Shown here one piece after another: positions 25,668 through 36,121 of a stretch of DNA of 64,000 nucleotides (position 1 is the stretch's first letter; every line of letters starts with the position of its first letter). Under the pieces are notes generated by a model. It saw only the letters and a program-made list of their open reading frames with translations, was not told the DNA's origin and did not search any database. Source of the stretch: Neorhizobium galegae. Its GTDB lineage: Bacteria; Pseudomonadota; Alphaproteobacteria; Rhizobiales; Rhizobiaceae. The DNA is taken from assembly GCF_021391675.1 (NCBI RefSeq), contig NZ_CP090095.1, forward strand, positions 3,105,501-3,169,500, written 5' to 3'. The position numbers and the translations under genes were made by a program.

Positions 25668-28316
25668 TCACTGCCCGCTGGCCGTCGCCCCCAGCGTAGC
25701 CCATTCGCGGATCGCATCGTTGAAGGCGCGTTCGCCTTCCGGGCCCTTCTGGAGGGTCAGCAGCGCGCGGCGGCCGTTGCGATAGGCGATCGGGATATCG
25801 ATCCAGTTGCGGCTGCGCAGGAGTTCCAGATTGGTCGCACGTGCATCCGGGAAGTCGTTGAGCGCGATCATGTGGAAGTCGTCGGTGATCTTGGCAGGCA
25901 CCGCGATCAATGCGTTGCCGCGATCCTGCTCGCTCGCCTTCATGGCGATGCGCTGCACGCTTTCGATCGCACCGCCCTCGAAATCCGGCGGCACGGCGAA
26001 AACGATCTCGACCAGGTGGCTCGCCGGCAGCGACGGGTCGGTATTGCGCTTGAAGGTCATCAGCGCCGTCAGGCCCCTGCCCGGCACGTTGATACGTCCC
26101 TGGACGACCGGCTCCTGCCGGCCGTTTGCACCTGCCTCGCGCTGCAGCGACCAGGACACCGAACCGTCGATGGCCGTCGGCGCCGTCTGGCCGATCCGCT
26201 CCTCATAAAGGAACATCTTCTCGCCTGCGACCGCCGGAGCATTTGCCGGGGCCGCCAAGGGCGGGTTGGCGGGCGGCGTGGCGGCATTCGGAGCTGGCAC
26301 CGCCGGTGGCGTCTGAGGCGGTACCGCATTGGCGCTGCCGTTCGGAGCGCGAGGGGCTGCAGCCGGAGCGGGCGCCGGTTGCGCCGGAGGATTGGCGGGC
26401 GGAGCGTTGAGCTGCGCTACCGACTGGCCTTCCGCATTCTGCGCCAGGCCGGCGGTTGCGCCCGGCCCCTCGTCGACCTCGCGGCCGTCGGCCATCAGCC
26501 GTTGGGTGAATTTGGTCCCGGCTGTCGATCCGTCCGCTGTTCGCGGTGCGGCAGGCGTATTGGCCGCACCGTTCTGTGGCGGTGTCGAAGGGGCGGAAGG
26601 CGTCGAAGGGGTGCGGTTGGCCTGTGGTGTCGCGGGTGCGGGCGCCGGCGTCTGCTGCGCCGTCTGGCTTCCAGGCAGGCTCGACTGGATCAGGCCATCG
26701 ACCATGTCGTTCAGCGAGTCGCGGTTCAGCCAGATCGCGTAACCGCCGCCGCCGACAAGTGCCAGACCGACGATCGCCAGCACGATGCCGGCATAGTTGC
26801 GCTTGCGCACCGGAGTGACCCGATAGGGCCTGGCCGGCGCATGCATCAGATCGTCCGCATCGGCATCGGTATGGAGCGTGCTGCGCGCGCCACCGCCCGA
26901 AGAGGACGGAGCATCCTTGTTGAAGCCGATCAGCTCCTCGAGATCACCCCACGGATCGCTGTCGGCCGGTTTCGCCGGCGCGGCAGTGGCCTTCTTGGAC
27001 TGTTGCTCATCGAGATATTCGGCAAAGGGATCAATGGCAGCAGCCGTTGCCACCCCTGCCGCCGCGGCGGATTGCTCCGCGAGCTCCGGAAGATCGGCGA
27101 CCGGCGGCATGCGGACCGAATCGACCGACACATGGGTCTCCTGATCGAAATGAGCGTCGGCCGGAGCTGCGGTACCGCCGTGCGCATGATCGATCGGCAC
27201 GACCGGACCGGCCGTGATCAGTTCCGGCACATCGTTCCATGCAGCGGCGGCGACCGTCTCCTGGCTCGACACCGGAGGCTCGGCCGGAGCCGGCACCTCC
27301 CAGCCCCAATCCTCGTCTGCCGGCTTGGCCGGTTCCGGCGCCTGATCAGCCTCGGCAGGCTGTTCGACCTCCATCCGGTCCTCGACCGGGTGCTGATCCT
27401 CAAACGGATGCGGTTCCCTGTGCCATGCCTCCACGAACTCGGGAGCGTCCTGCTGAACAGCCTGCTCGCCGCGTGTCGGATAGGGGAAATCGTCGTCGGT
27501 CGATTCGCCCACGGCGGATTCGTCCGGCTCGGCGGCAGCATTGACCGGTTCCGGCACAACCGGCTCCGAGGCCGTCAGGGGGGCGGCCGTCGGGAATTCG
27601 ATCGTGCTCTCGTCGAAAGCCTGCGAAGGCTCGGGCGCCGGTTCGGGCGCCGGTTCGGAATGATCGTCGGGTGCCGGTTCGACTGGCATCTCTTCCGACG
27701 GCACGTCGTCCCGCCAGTCGCCATATTGCTGGGCGGCGGGCTCCTGCTGATCGGAAACCGCCGTTACCTCTTCCTCCTCGTCAAGGACGGCCGGCTCGGA
27801 GACCGAAGGCTCCACGTCGGCGGGTTCCTGCGCGACCGGCTCCGGCTCAGCGGGTTCGGCATGGGCGACGACCGGTACCGGCTCTTCATAACCGTCTTCG
27901 TAAAAGACGGGCCGTTCTGCGCGAACGGAGGGGGCTGATTCGGGTGCGGCCGGCGTCTCTGCCGGTTCATGGGCTTCCGGCGCCTGAGCCGGTTCGGCAG
28001 CGTGCTGCTGGTCGTCCTGGTATTCCGAGACCCGCTCGGCCGGAACAGCCTCACCGGCCCTCTGGACATCTGCGGCACTTTCGCCGTCGGCTATGGGTTC
28101 CAATGCTTCGGCATGTTCGCTCTCGACGTCGACGATGGCGGCTTCGAGCTTGTCGAGCTGCCGCCGCAGCATGTCTTCAGGCGGACGCGGCTTCATGTTC
28201 TCGAGTTGCCGCTGCACGGCGCCACGAGCCTTTTCATAAACCTTCGCGCGCATCTCCGGCGTATTGTTCGCCAGACCGTCAACGGCGCGGCGGATCACCG
28301 CTACAAAATCAGCCAT
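25668..28316 (-). CDS. 882-residue single-pass membrane protein with an acidic Pro/Glu-rich cytoplasmic half
   Basis: The N-terminus is helical (MADFVAVIRRAVDGLANNT, then PEDMLRRQLDKLEAAI, about 1-60). A long Glu/Pro/Ala-rich acidic segment follows (about 65-500), then one membrane helix (about 509-528, IVLAIVGLALVGGGGYAIWL). A Pro/Ala/Asn-rich linker (about 530-695) leads to a folded C-terminal domain (about 700-882) with KMFLYEERIGQTAP, HLVEIVFAVPPDF and IPIAYRNGRRALLTLQKG. Conserved ends with a low-complexity middle are typical of rhizobial orthologues as I recall them, but no function is known to me. I chose the ATG at 28316. It lies upstream of purA on the same strand, 59 bases apart. 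Confidence 0.72.
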   Translation of the reverse strand: MADFVAVIRRAVDGLANNTPEMRAKVYEKARGAVQRQLENMKPRPPEDMLRRQLDKLEAAIVDVESEHAEALEPIADGESAADVQRAGEAVPAERVSEYQDDQQHAAEPAQAPEAHEPAETPAAPESAPSVRAERPVFYEDGYEEPVPVVAHAEPAEPEPVAQEPADVEPSVSEPAVLDEEEEVTAVSDQQEPAAQQYGDWRDDVPSEEMPVEPAPDDHSEPAPEPAPEPSQAFDESTIEFPTAAPLTASEPVVPEPVNAAAEPDESAVGESTDDDFPYPTRGEQAVQQDAPEFVEAWHREPHPFEDQHPVEDRMEVEQPAEADQAPEPAKPADEDWGWEVPAPAEPPVSSQETVAAAAWNDVPELITAGPVVPIDHAHGGTAAPADAHFDQETHVSVDSVRMPPVADLPELAEQSAAAAGVATAAAIDPFAEYLDEQQSKKATAAPAKPADSDPWGDLEELIGFNKDAPSSSGGGARSTLHTDADADDLMHAPARPYRVTPVRKRNYAGIVLAIVGLALVGGGGYAIWLNRDSLNDMVDGLIQSSLPGSQTAQQTPAPAPATPQANRTPSTPSAPSTPPQNGAANTPAAPRTADGSTAGTKFTQRLMADGREVDEGPGATAGLAQNAEGQSVAQLNAPPANPPAQPAPAPAAAPRAPNGSANAVPPQTPPAVPAPNAATPPANPPLAAPANAPAVAGEKMFLYEERIGQTAPTAIDGSVSWSLQREAGANGRQEPVVQGRINVPGRGLTALMTFKRNTDPSLPASHLVEIVFAVPPDFEGGAIESVQRIAMKASEQDRGNALIAVPAKITDDFHMIALNDFPDARATNLELLRSRNWIDIPIAYRNGRRALLTLQKGPEGERAFNDAIREWATLGATASGQ

Positions 28317-28375
28317 CAGCACTTTCTCATGTAAGCCGGCCCGAAGGCCGGCCGAATGGTAATCAATTCTTGACT

Positions 28376-29674
<1,299 letters not shown>

Positions 29675-29725
29675 CTGTGTTTCCTGTATTGCGGGCAAAG
29701 CCCCACGCGACCACACGCGCACCTT

Positions 29726-29749
29726 CCGTAGATCAATATTGATATACGG
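29726..29749. promoter_or_regulatory. 24-bp near-perfect palindrome upstream of purA
   Basis: CCGTA and TACGG flank the perfect 12-mer ATCAATATTGAT with one base on each side; 11 of 12 base pairs match. It sits 52-75 bases upstream of the purA start, a typical operator position. The regulator is unknown. Confidence 0.5.
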
Positions 29750-29963
29750 TCGACGCGCCAATTTGATTTTACATGCACTGCCTTTGGCGGAGGGAACTCG
29801 TTCAAGGGCATTGCAAACGGCCGCATCTATAAAGCCTCGGCCGACGGAAAGCGACCTGTTTGTCACTCGGGCGTGGTTTTTACGTGACAAAAGCGTGGAT
29901 CACACGCTATTCCCGCCCGTTATTTCCTGAAATCACCGTCATTTTCCGGCGCCGGAGACCATC

Positions 29964-30854
29964 TTGCATAAAAAGGCCTATCTCTCGCTCGTCATTGCAA
30001 CTCTGGCCTGGGGCGGCAATGCGGTAGCGGGCAAGCTCGCCGTTGGCCATGTGAGCCCGATGATGCTGACCTTCTGGCGCTGGTTTTTCGCCGTCGCCAT
30101 CATCTTCGCCATTTCCATGCCGCAGTTGATCAAGGACTGGCCGGTCGTCAGGAAGAACCTGCCGATTCTCCTCTTCCTCGGCGTCGTCGGTTATGTCGTC
30201 TTCAATGCTGCGCTCTATACCGCCGTCAACTACACGACGGCGATCAACGTGACGGTCGAGCAGGCGGTCATCCCGATGCTGATCTTCGTCATCAACTTCG
30301 CCCTGTTCCGGATGAAGGTCTCCTGGGCGCAGATCCTCGGCTTCACCCTGACGCTTCTCGGCGGCGCCCTCACCGCCGTCCACGGCGATCTGAGCGCGCT
30401 GGTGACGCTGACCGTCAATTCCGGCGATGCGATCATGATGATCGCGATCGTCGCCTATGCGATCTATACGGTGGCGCTCAGATGGCGCCCGAAGGTCAAT
30501 TGGCGGACGCTGATGGCGGTCCCCGCCTTCTTCGCGATGATCTTCTCCCTGCCGCTGGCCTTCTGGGAATATTCGAGCGACCGCCTGATCTGGCCCGACA
30601 CGGAAGGCTGGATCGTGGTGCTCTATACGGCCGTCTTCGCCTCGCTGATCGCCCAGGTGCTCTACATCAAGGGCGTCGAGGAGATCGGCGCAAACCGGGC
30701 CGGGCTGTTCATCAATCTCGTGCCGGTGTTCGGCACGCTGCTCTCGGTCGCCATCATCGGCGAGAGCCTGCAGCTCTTCCATGTCGTCGCGCTGGCGCTG
30801 GCGCTCGGCGGCATCGCCATCGCCGAATGGGGAAAACCCCATATGGACCGGTAG
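29964..30854 (+). CDS. DMT-superfamily (EamA) inner-membrane transporter
   Basis: 296 residues with ten predicted membrane helices in two EamA repeats of five. The first repeat opens AYLSLVIATLAWGGNAVAGKLA and has SPMMLTFWRWFFA; the second (from about 150) ends with GAN-type RAGLFINLVPVFGTLLSVA and ESLQLFHVVALALALGGIAI. Such proteins export or import metabolites such as amino acids; the substrate is unknown. The start is TTG at 29964, preceded by CGGAGA 7 bases upstream, and the family N-terminus begins at once. It is divergent from purA (289-base gap with the palindrome) and followed by a shared terminator. Confidence 0.88.
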   Translation: MHKKAYLSLVIATLAWGGNAVAGKLAVGHVSPMMLTFWRWFFAVAIIFAISMPQLIKDWPVVRKNLPILLFLGVVGYVVFNAALYTAVNYTTAINVTVEQAVIPMLIFVINFALFRMKVSWAQILGFTLTLLGGALTAVHGDLSALVTLTVNSGDAIMMIAIVAYAIYTVALRWRPKVNWRTLMAVPAFFAMIFSLPLAFWEYSSDRLIWPDTEGWIVVLYTAVFASLIAQVLYIKGVEEIGANRAGLFINLVPVFGTLLSVAIIGESLQLFHVVALALALGGIAIAEWGKPHMDR

Positions 30855-30869
30855 TCCTGCTGGAAACAG

Positions 30870-30905
30870 AAACCGCCGGCCCCTGCAAACGGGCCGGCGG
30901 TTTTC
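30870..30905. terminator. Bidirectional terminator between the DMT transporter and the chemotaxis receptor
   Basis: A 13-bp perfect stem (30870-30882 with 30891-30903) with an 8-base loop, A-rich on the left and T-rich on the right, lies between two convergent genes. Confidence 0.85.
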
Positions 30906-30974
30906 AGATCATCGACCGGTGATATCCCGCCGCCTGCTGAGGCATTTGGGGAGCCGGCTGGTCGGAACTGCTCC

Positions 30975-33233
30975 TCAGCTGGCCATCGCCAGTCGTCCAG
31001 GGGCGAACGAGCGCTGATCGCGCACGTTGTTTCGGCTCACTTCAAAGCGCGCCAGCAGTTCGGAAAGACGGCTGCTTTCCTGCGCCAGAGAGGCGCCGGC
31101 CGCATTCATTTCCTCGACCATGGCGGCGTTCTGCTGGGTCATCTGGTCCATGTGGTTCACGGACGTGTTGATTTCCGAGAGACCTAACGCCTGCTCGTTT
31201 GCGGCAATGGCGATCGCCTCCATATGCTGGTTGACCGCCGCGACAAGCTTGGCGATCTCCTTGAGACCGTCGCCGGTATCATTGACGAGAACCACGCCCT
31301 GGTTGACGGCGGCTTCGGAATTGCCGATCAGCGTCTTAATTTCCTTGGCGGCCTTGGCCGAGCGCTGCGCCAGTTCGCGGACTTCCTGGGCAACGACCGC
31401 AAATCCCTTGCCCGCCTCGCCTGCGCGGGCTGCTTCCACGCCTGCGTTGAGGGCAAGCAGGTTGGTCTGGAACGCGATCTCGTCGATGACGCCGATGATC
31501 TGGCTGATCTGGTTCGACGCCATCTCGATCTTCTGCATCGCGTTGACCGCATTGGAAACGACGGTGCTGGAGTTTTGTGCGCGGGAGCTTGCATCGCGGA
31601 CGATTTCCCGCGCCTCGCTCGCCCTTTCGGAGGTCTGCTTCACATTGGTGGTAACTTCTTCCAGCGCCGCCGCCGTCTGTTCCAGCGATGCAGCCTGCTG
31701 TTCCGTCCGCTTCGAAAGCTGGTCGGAAGCGGTCGAGATTTCGTCGCTGCCGCTGCGAACGCTTTGGGCGGTCCGGTTCACGCCTTCGAGCGCAGTCCGC
31801 AACTGGCGGACCGAGCTGTTGAAGTCATGGCGCAAGGTTTCGAACTGCTCGGAAAATTCCTTGTCGATCTCACACAGCAGATCGCCGGCAGCAAGGCGCT
31901 GCAGACCGGAGGCGAGTTCCGAGGTGGCCTGGGTCAGCCGCTCCTCGGCTTCGGACTCTGCCCTGCGCTGGAATTCGATGCGTTCGGCTTCGGCCGCCTT
32001 GCGGGAGTGTTCGGCATCCGCCTCGAGCTGGCGGTTCTGCTGCGCAGCCTCGCGGAAGATTTCGACGGCGCGCGCCATATCGCCGATCTCGTCGGTGCGG
32101 GCGGCACCCGGGATTTCGACGGAAAGGTCGCCGCCGGCGAGCGTGCGCATCACACCCGTCAACCGGCTGATCGGATTGGCGATCCGCACGATGACCGTGT
32201 AGATGCCGAGAAGCGAAAGCGCAAAAGCGATAACGGTCGCAACACTGTAGACGATGATGGATTGCGTTGCGGAAGCAACCTCTTCTGCCGTCAGCCTCGT
32301 CATCTCGTCGAGCGAGGCGGAGGCCATGTCGGCGACCGAAGACTGTGCGGGCGCGGCGGGCTTGCGCCAGTCGTCGACCGCCATGTCGAAGGGTTTGCCG
32401 GCCTGGAATGCCTTGAGGGCAGCATTGCGCTGCTCGGCATACGGTCCGGCGAAATAGGTCGTTTGCGCTGTCCGGTGGAGCGTCTTGATCTTCTCCGGGG
32501 TCGTCTCCGCGTTGGAAAGCTGGGTGATGACATCCCATGCCGTAGCCACGCGCGCATCCTGAACAGCAATTTCCGTCAGCTTGTCCGCCGCAAGCGGCTG
32601 TTTGGCGATCAGCGCATTGACGAAGGTGGAATTGGCGGTGCCGAGCTGCGTGCGCGCCGTCCAGGCAAGGGAGCGTATCTGGGTGAACATGATCATCCCC
32701 GGCCCGCGCGCATTGATGGTGGCCTCGGCCTGATTGGCGGCCTTTTCGAGATCGGCCAGCATCGTATCAGCAAGTCCGAGCACGGCTTTGCCGAGCCCCG
32801 GATCGCGGTCCTTGACCGCCTGCGTGAGCGCCGTGTCGACATTTGCACGATAGCCGGCCCACTGCGTATAGGCGTTGAGGACGGGAGAGATTGCGTTGCG
32901 CAGGCTCGCCGATTCGACTTCGGCCGTCAGGGTCTTCACCGCCGAAAAGGCTTTATCCATCGACTGCCGGCCGGTATCCATGTTCTTGCGGCTGGACGCG
33001 ATCTCGGCAGGTTCCAGCTTGATCGCCGAGGATATGCCGCCGCGCTCGCCGCGCAGCCCGATCAGCGCATTGAACAGCGCTTCGTCAAGCTGTGCCAGTT
33101 CCGAGAGCCGGGTGGAGTTTTGGTAGCGACCGATCTCCTGAGACAGCATTCTGCCCATGAGACCCAGTATGCCCAAGCTAAGAACAACAAAAGCCAGTAT
33201 CAAAGTATGCTTGATTGAAATCCGCACCTGCAT
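30975..33233 (-). CDS. Methyl-accepting chemotaxis protein
   Basis: 752-residue transmembrane chemoreceptor. Helix 1 (about 10-30) and helix 2 (about 325-348) enclose a periplasmic sensing region of nearly 300 residues, predicted all-helical and of no family I recognise. The HAMP linker (about 349-402) has RLTGVMRTLAGGDLSVEIPG. The cytoplasmic signalling domain (about 520-740) contains the hairpin IIGVIDEIAFQTNLLALNAG and VEAARAGEAGKGFAVVAQEV. No C-terminal CheR-binding pentapeptide (NWETF) is visible. I chose the ATG at 33233; a GTG one codon earlier is possible. It has no che neighbours, so it is an orphan receptor of unknown ligand. Confidence 0.93.
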   Translation of the reverse strand: MQVRISIKHTLILAFVVLSLGILGLMGRMLSQEIGRYQNSTRLSELAQLDEALFNALIGLRGERGGISSAIKLEPAEIASSRKNMDTGRQSMDKAFSAVKTLTAEVESASLRNAISPVLNAYTQWAGYRANVDTALTQAVKDRDPGLGKAVLGLADTMLADLEKAANQAEATINARGPGMIMFTQIRSLAWTARTQLGTANSTFVNALIAKQPLAADKLTEIAVQDARVATAWDVITQLSNAETTPEKIKTLHRTAQTTYFAGPYAEQRNAALKAFQAGKPFDMAVDDWRKPAAPAQSSVADMASASLDEMTRLTAEEVASATQSIIVYSVATVIAFALSLLGIYTVIVRIANPISRLTGVMRTLAGGDLSVEIPGAARTDEIGDMARAVEIFREAAQQNRQLEADAEHSRKAAEAERIEFQRRAESEAEERLTQATSELASGLQRLAAGDLLCEIDKEFSEQFETLRHDFNSSVRQLRTALEGVNRTAQSVRSGSDEISTASDQLSKRTEQQAASLEQTAAALEEVTTNVKQTSERASEAREIVRDASSRAQNSSTVVSNAVNAMQKIEMASNQISQIIGVIDEIAFQTNLLALNAGVEAARAGEAGKGFAVVAQEVRELAQRSAKAAKEIKTLIGNSEAAVNQGVVLVNDTGDGLKEIAKLVAAVNQHMEAIAIAANEQALGLSEINTSVNHMDQMTQQNAAMVEEMNAAGASLAQESSRLSELLARFEVSRNNVRDQRSFAPGRLAMAS

Positions 33234-33518
33234 CACTCCTTAGTTAATACACTCGCCGCTCGGTTTGCGGGCAATCAGCAATTCGGATAATTGCTGAACC
33301 ACCCGGCAGCGTCTCCCGACCTGGACGGGAGAGATAATACAACCTCGTATAAAACATTAAATATTCGATTAAATACAAGGCGTTCCGGAAGCCTGTGGAA
33401 TCGTTTCCGCAACTTGGGCATCACATTCACCGAATGGCGAAAACCCGCCTCCCCGTATGAAGGAGACGGGCCGGTCCGTCGTGCTGCAACGGACGGGAGC
33501 GAGGAGAGCCGCTCCGGA

Positions 33519-34037
33519 TCAGATAAGATGACAGATTGGAATGATCATACCACGCCCGCCGGTCGGGCGCCGCACCTGATCGCCGGACATGTCGATCATC
33601 GCGCTGTCATGGCCGAGGATCACGTCGCCGCGGCCGGTCGAAATCGCCAGCACCCGTTCGATGCGGCCTTCCCCGCCGATCGCATATTCGATCCGCAGAG
33701 CCTCCGGCGACCAGCCGAGCAGAATGAGGTGATCGCGCTTCAAGTCGGCGCAATCGAGGCCGGCATTGGCGCGCATCTTGGCCAAAGGTATGCCGGCGAC
33801 CGTGTCGAAATAACTGTCGAGCTCCGAGATGGCGTTGTTGACCGCGGAATTGACCCGCAGCAATTCGCGCCGCTGCGAAAATGTCAGCGCCGTATCATCC
33901 TCGACGCGGTGATGGCGCTCGATCGCCACGCCTTCGGTCAACATGCCCGCGAAACCGGTGATGCCAGCTGCGCGTGATTCCTTGCCGACAATCAGCGCCG
34001 TCAGGACAATGGCGGAAATGATGAGCTTCTTGATCAT
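33519..34037 (-). CDS. Transglutaminase-like cysteine peptidase (BTLCP) homologue lacking two catalytic residues
   Basis: 172 residues. The signal peptide covers about 1-23. The family core is present: FSQRRELLRVNSAVNNAI, then GLDCADLKRDHLILLGWSP with the nucleophile Cys96, then a beta strand pair and RGDVIL. In active family members the pattern after the Cys is a His (in HAVLTV) and an Asp (in VLDN). Here those positions read Glu127 (ERVLAIS) and Gly142 (ILGHD). The Cys remains while the His and Asp are lost, so it may be a pseudo-enzyme. LapG is a calcium-responsive member of this family that acts on adhesins. No lapD/lapA partner is adjacent. Confidence 0.7.
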   Translation of the reverse strand: MIKKLIISAIVLTALIVGKESRAAGITGFAGMLTEGVAIERHHRVEDDTALTFSQRRELLRVNSAVNNAISELDSYFDTVAGIPLAKMRANAGLDCADLKRDHLILLGWSPEALRIEYAIGGEGRIERVLAISTGRGDVILGHDSAMIDMSGDQVRRPTGGRGMIIPICHLI

Positions 34038-34217
34038 GGCTGCACCCTTTTCTTCAGACGGCTTGGATGCCGTTTCTTGGATGAGTTCACCCTAGCGCTC
34101 GGGTTTTTCGGGGCGCTTAAACAGATAGCTGCAATTTTAGTGAAATCGGCTTTTTTCCCGACTTGATACAGAAGGCTCGAAACAGCGTGCTCAAAAAGGC
34201 AGCGGAGTAGGCGGAAA

Positions 34218-34229
34218 TTGATGCTTTTC
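34218..34229 (+). promoter_or_regulatory. 12-base motif shared by the creatininase and transporter promoters
   Basis: TTGATGCTTTTC occurs here 55 bases before the creatininase gene and again at 36141-36152 before the transporter gene on the other side of lysR. This suggests a common regulator. The first six bases could also be a -35 element. Confidence 0.45.
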
Positions 34230-34284
34230 GAGATGTGCCCGATCTCCTACCCCTCAAAAACGAGATGCAGAAAGGCAGGACAAC

Positions 34285-35073
34285 ATGGGCAAGCCATTTT
34301 ACTGGAACGAACTCAATTCACTCGATTTCGCCGGCCTTTCGCCCGACAAGACCATCGCCATCCTGCCGATCGCCTCGACCGAACAGCACGGGCCCCACCT
34401 GCCGATCGCAACCGACGTGGCGATCGCCAACGGCATGCTGGCGGAATTGAAGGCGCAGCGGCCGGACGACCTCGATTTCCTCGTTCTGCCGACCCAGGAG
34501 ATCGGCAAGGCGAACGAGCATGTCTATGGCCCCGGCTCGCTGTCCTTCGGCCCGGAAATCCTGATTCCCGCCTGGACCGCGATCGGCGCCAAGGTGGCGG
34601 AAGCCGGGGTGAAGAAGCTCGTTTTCGTCAATTCGCACGGCGGCAATGTCGATATCATGAGCATTGTCGGCCGCGAATTGCGCGTCCGCTACAAGATGGC
34701 CGTGATCGGCACGCAATGGGGACGCTTCGGGCACCCGCCGGGCCTGATCAGCGAGCACGAGCAGAAATACGGTATCCATGGCGGCGAAGTCGAAACCTCG
34801 CTGATGTTGCATTTCCGCCCCGAACTGGTGCGGATGGAGAACGCGCAAAACTTCGTCTCCAAGGCGGAAAGCCGCTCGAAATACATGCAGCCGGCCCCGC
34901 CGCACGTGCTGTCCTGGGTAGCCCATGACCTGAACCCCAACGGCGTCGTCGGCGACGCCTCGAAGGGCACCGCCGAAAAAGGCGCGCTCATCTGCCGCCA
35001 TCAGGTCGCGGGCTTCATCGAGATGCTGCGGGAATTCGAAACCTTCCCGCTCGACGAGCTCTACTCGCGTTAA
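34285..35073 (+). CDS. Creatininase-family amidohydrolase
   Basis: 262 residues, the family length. Metal-ligand motifs: STEQHGPHLPIATDVAIA (Glu33, His35, Asp44) and FVNSHGGN (His118). GGEVETSLML lies near residue 175. Family members are Zn or Mn enzymes that open cyclic amides (creatinine to creatine), cleave formamides (mycofactocin MftE, FAPy hydrolase ArfB) or act on pyrimidine-derived amides. Creatinine itself is not proven. It lies on the same regulon as the transporter cluster by a shared upstream motif, and its end overlaps the convergent lysR gene by 4 bases. Confidence 0.88.
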   Translation: MGKPFYWNELNSLDFAGLSPDKTIAILPIASTEQHGPHLPIATDVAIANGMLAELKAQRPDDLDFLVLPTQEIGKANEHVYGPGSLSFGPEILIPAWTAIGAKVAEAGVKKLVFVNSHGGNVDIMSIVGRELRVRYKMAVIGTQWGRFGHPPGLISEHEQKYGIHGGEVETSLMLHFRPELVRMENAQNFVSKAESRSKYMQPAPPHVLSWVAHDLNPNGVVGDASKGTAEKGALICRHQVAGFIEMLREFETFPLDELYSR

Positions 35074-36041
35074 CCCTCGTCGCGTTGCGCGTCCCGGCCA
35101 TGCGGCTGGGGCGGCAGGTGGCCCTTGGCCTGCAATTCGGCCACCATGGCCGCCAGTTCAGACAGCAGGAATTCCACGAACAGGCTGGTCGCCGTATCGA
35201 GCGTCGTCCGCGCGCGGGCGAAAAGCTTCATCGGCTGGTGGCGCGCGTGCGGGTTGGCGATCGGCCGGAAGATCAGCTCGCCGCGGCGGCATTCCGACAG
35301 CACGTCGAGGGGATTGAGCAGCGTCAGGCCGGTGCCCGCCTTGACCAGCTTCTTCAGCATTTCCGAGGCATTGCTTTCCACCAGCGGCTCCACCGCCACC
35401 GACAGCGGCGATAGCGCCAGATTGATGATGTTGCGCAGACTGGTGCCCGACTGTGCAAGCACCAGTGGCTCCTGCACGACATCCGCAAGGTCGACCGGCC
35501 CCTCTTCGGCCGCCAGCCGATGCCCTGGCGGCATCACAACGCCGATCGGTATGTCGAAGTTGGCGAGCGTGCGGATGCCGGGCGTCGCGGGGATGTTGAA
35601 ACCGAGCCCGAAATCCACCTCCCCCGTGATCACCGGCTGCATCGTGTTCGACGGCCCATCGTTGCGCAGCAGAACCCGCACGCGCGGATGCTGCGCGACG
35701 AAGCGGGCTATGATCTCGGGGAGCGGCCCCGCGGCAAGCCCGACGGTCGAAACCAGCGTCACCTTGCCGGCCTGCGGCATCTTGAGGCCGCGGATGCGCG
35801 CTTCCATCCGCTCATAGGTCTTCAGCACCTCCCGGATATGCTCGATGCAGAGCTCGCCCGCTGCCGTCAGCTTCAGCCCGCGCGGCATCCGCTCGAAAAG
35901 CGGCGCCCCGAACTCTTCCTCAAGGGCCAGAATCTGCCGGTTGATCGCAGACGACGCGACGTTCAGCCGGGCGGCCGCCTTGCGGATCGATCCGCATCGG
36001 GCGATTTCGTCGATATATTGAAGTTTTCGCGAGTGCAGCAT
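35070..36041 (-). CDS. LysR-family regulator of the uptake/catabolic cluster
   Basis: 323 residues. The N-terminal winged helix (about 1-60) has LQYIDEIARCGSIRKAAARLNVASSAINRQI followed by FGAPLFERMPRGLKLTAAGE. The effector-binding domain (about 90-290) shows GEVDFGLGFNIP and LKKLVKAGTGLTLLNP. The unusual HTH sequence (GSIRKAA) and the ending fit a group that regulates nearby ABC transporters for pyrimidine-like compounds (inference). It is divergent from the transporter operon. Two inverted repeats in the 191-base gap are candidate binding sites. Confidence 0.9.
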   Translation of the reverse strand: MLHSRKLQYIDEIARCGSIRKAAARLNVASSAINRQILALEEEFGAPLFERMPRGLKLTAAGELCIEHIREVLKTYERMEARIRGLKMPQAGKVTLVSTVGLAAGPLPEIIARFVAQHPRVRVLLRNDGPSNTMQPVITGEVDFGLGFNIPATPGIRTLANFDIPIGVVMPPGHRLAAEEGPVDLADVVQEPLVLAQSGTSLRNIINLALSPLSVAVEPLVESNASEMLKKLVKAGTGLTLLNPLDVLSECRRGELIFRPIANPHARHQPMKLFARARTTLDTATSLFVEFLLSELAAMVAELQAKGHLPPQPHGRDAQRDEG

Positions 36042-36060
36042 TTTCTCCGAAGCCCCTCAT

Positions 36061-36081
36061 TGCATGTTTTTTGATCATGCA
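36061..36081. promoter_or_regulatory. Candidate LysR operator (proximal)
   Basis: TGCATG-N9-CATGCA, perfect 6-bp arms, lies 20 bases upstream of the lysR start, consistent with autoregulation. Confidence 0.45.
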
Positions 36082-36121
36082 CCACAATTTGGCAGGTTAA
36101 AATTCGAGCGCTGCCCTAAAG

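Noticed and set aside
25647..27938. Open plus-strand frame of 763 codons
   Set aside because: Antisense of the Pro/Glu-rich membrane protein gene; composition reflects the complement of GC-rich codons.
27000..28200. Possible tandem repeat in the Pro/Glu/Ala-rich region
   Set aside because: Low-complexity codon bias rather than a regular repeat unit; no CRISPR-like spacing.
28335..28352. Hairpin GCCGGCC-CGAA-GGCCGGC between purA and the 882-residue gene
   Set aside because: No T-run on either side, and it lies between two genes on the same strand that may be co-transcribed; too little to call a terminator or attenuator.
31224..33218. Open plus-strand frame of 664 codons
   Set aside because: Antisense of the chemotaxis receptor gene, no recognisable motifs.
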